A stretch of DNA of 64,000 nucleotides. Source: Chitinophaga pinensis (lineage in GTDB: Bacteria; Bacteroidota; Bacteroidia; Chitinophagales; Chitinophagaceae). The first letter of the stretch is position 1, and each line of letters starts with the position of its first letter. Location: positions 62,001-126,000 of the forward strand of contig CAMCMP010000002.1 of the NCBI GenBank assembly GCA_945876095.1, read 5' to 3'. The translations under genes were made by a program, and so were the position numbers. Below are positions 63,660 through 64,000 of the stretch, piece after piece. Under the pieces are notes generated by a model. That model was not told the DNA's origin and did no database searches. It saw only the letters and a list, made by a program, of their open reading frames with translations.

Positions 63660-64000
63660 TTATGGTACATTGATATATTTATGAATCTGCAAGGAAAGTT
63701 CCCACTGAGGATGTTGTTTGATATACTCAATGATCAGCGGCGTAATGCTAGAAGCCTTGTCCCATTCTGGTTGCAAGTAAAGTTTGCATTGGGGCGATAC
63801 TAATAAAGCATATTGTTCTGCCCACTTAAAATCTGATTCATTGAAAACTACTACTTTTAATTCATTGGCAAACGGAACGACTGCTGGCAAGGGAGATTTA
63901 AATTTTTTCGGAGACAAGCAAATCCAATCCCATGTTCCGCTTAGCGGATGTGCACCAGAGGTTTCAATATTGGTTTCAAATCCTTTTTCTTTTAGTGCTT
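63660..64000 (-). CDS. queE: 7-carboxy-7-deazaguanine synthase (QueE), C-terminal part, runs off window
   Basis: Minus frame open to window edge: ALKEKGFETNIETSGAHPLSGTWDWICLSPKKFKSPLP...LQPEWD...HPQWELSLQIHKYINVP*. Confidence 0.9.
   Translation of the reverse strand, partial: ALKEKGFETNIETSGAHPLSGTWDWICLSPKKFKSPLPAVVPFANELKVVVFNESDFKWAEQYALLVSPQCKLYLQPEWDKASSITPLIIEYIKQHPQWELSLQIHKYINVP

Noticed and set aside
63596-63672. Possible tRNA gene on the minus strand (T-stem/loop CCGAG-TTCAAAT-CTCGG)
   Set aside because: No complementary 5' acceptor strand, no D or anticodon arm, no CCA; only a T-arm-like hairpin, so listed as a repeat.

Overview
Bacteroidota chromosomal window, probably Chitinophagaceae-like judging from gene content, AT-rich codon usage and TAnnTTTG promoters. 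No rRNA, confirmed tRNA, CRISPR array, prophage or transposase gene was seen. The core is an almost complete dcw cell-wall/division cluster on the + strand (mraZ-rsmH-ftsL-ftsI-murE-mraY-murD-ftsW-murG-murC-ftsQ-ftsA-ftsZ, ~15.6-32.7 kb). It is flanked by housekeeping genes (queA, lysC, amn, frr, transketolase N-half, rbfA, atpDC, fabH, ruvA, guaB, dprA, queE) and type IX secretion/gliding genes (sprA, a gliding_CTERM cargo protein, a PorE-like OmpA/TPR/PD40 protein). The most unusual signal is a family of three non-coding elements of ~0.4-0.55 kb (34.0, 45.1 and 52.1 kb). They share terminal inverted repeats, an invariant 12-bp-stem hairpin, large internal inverted-repeat arms that differ between copies in a matched (covarying) way, and an exchangeable 14-bp GC palindrome TCCGCCGCGGCGGA. 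Other items: a candidate MraZ operator and a DnaA-box-like cluster upstream of mraZ; a decayed tandem duplication of a lipoprotein locus with a tRNA-T-arm-like repeat (61.2-63.65 kb); and an unannotated 48-aa candidate membrane microprotein. All calls come from reading the sequence and recalled family knowledge; no searches were run.
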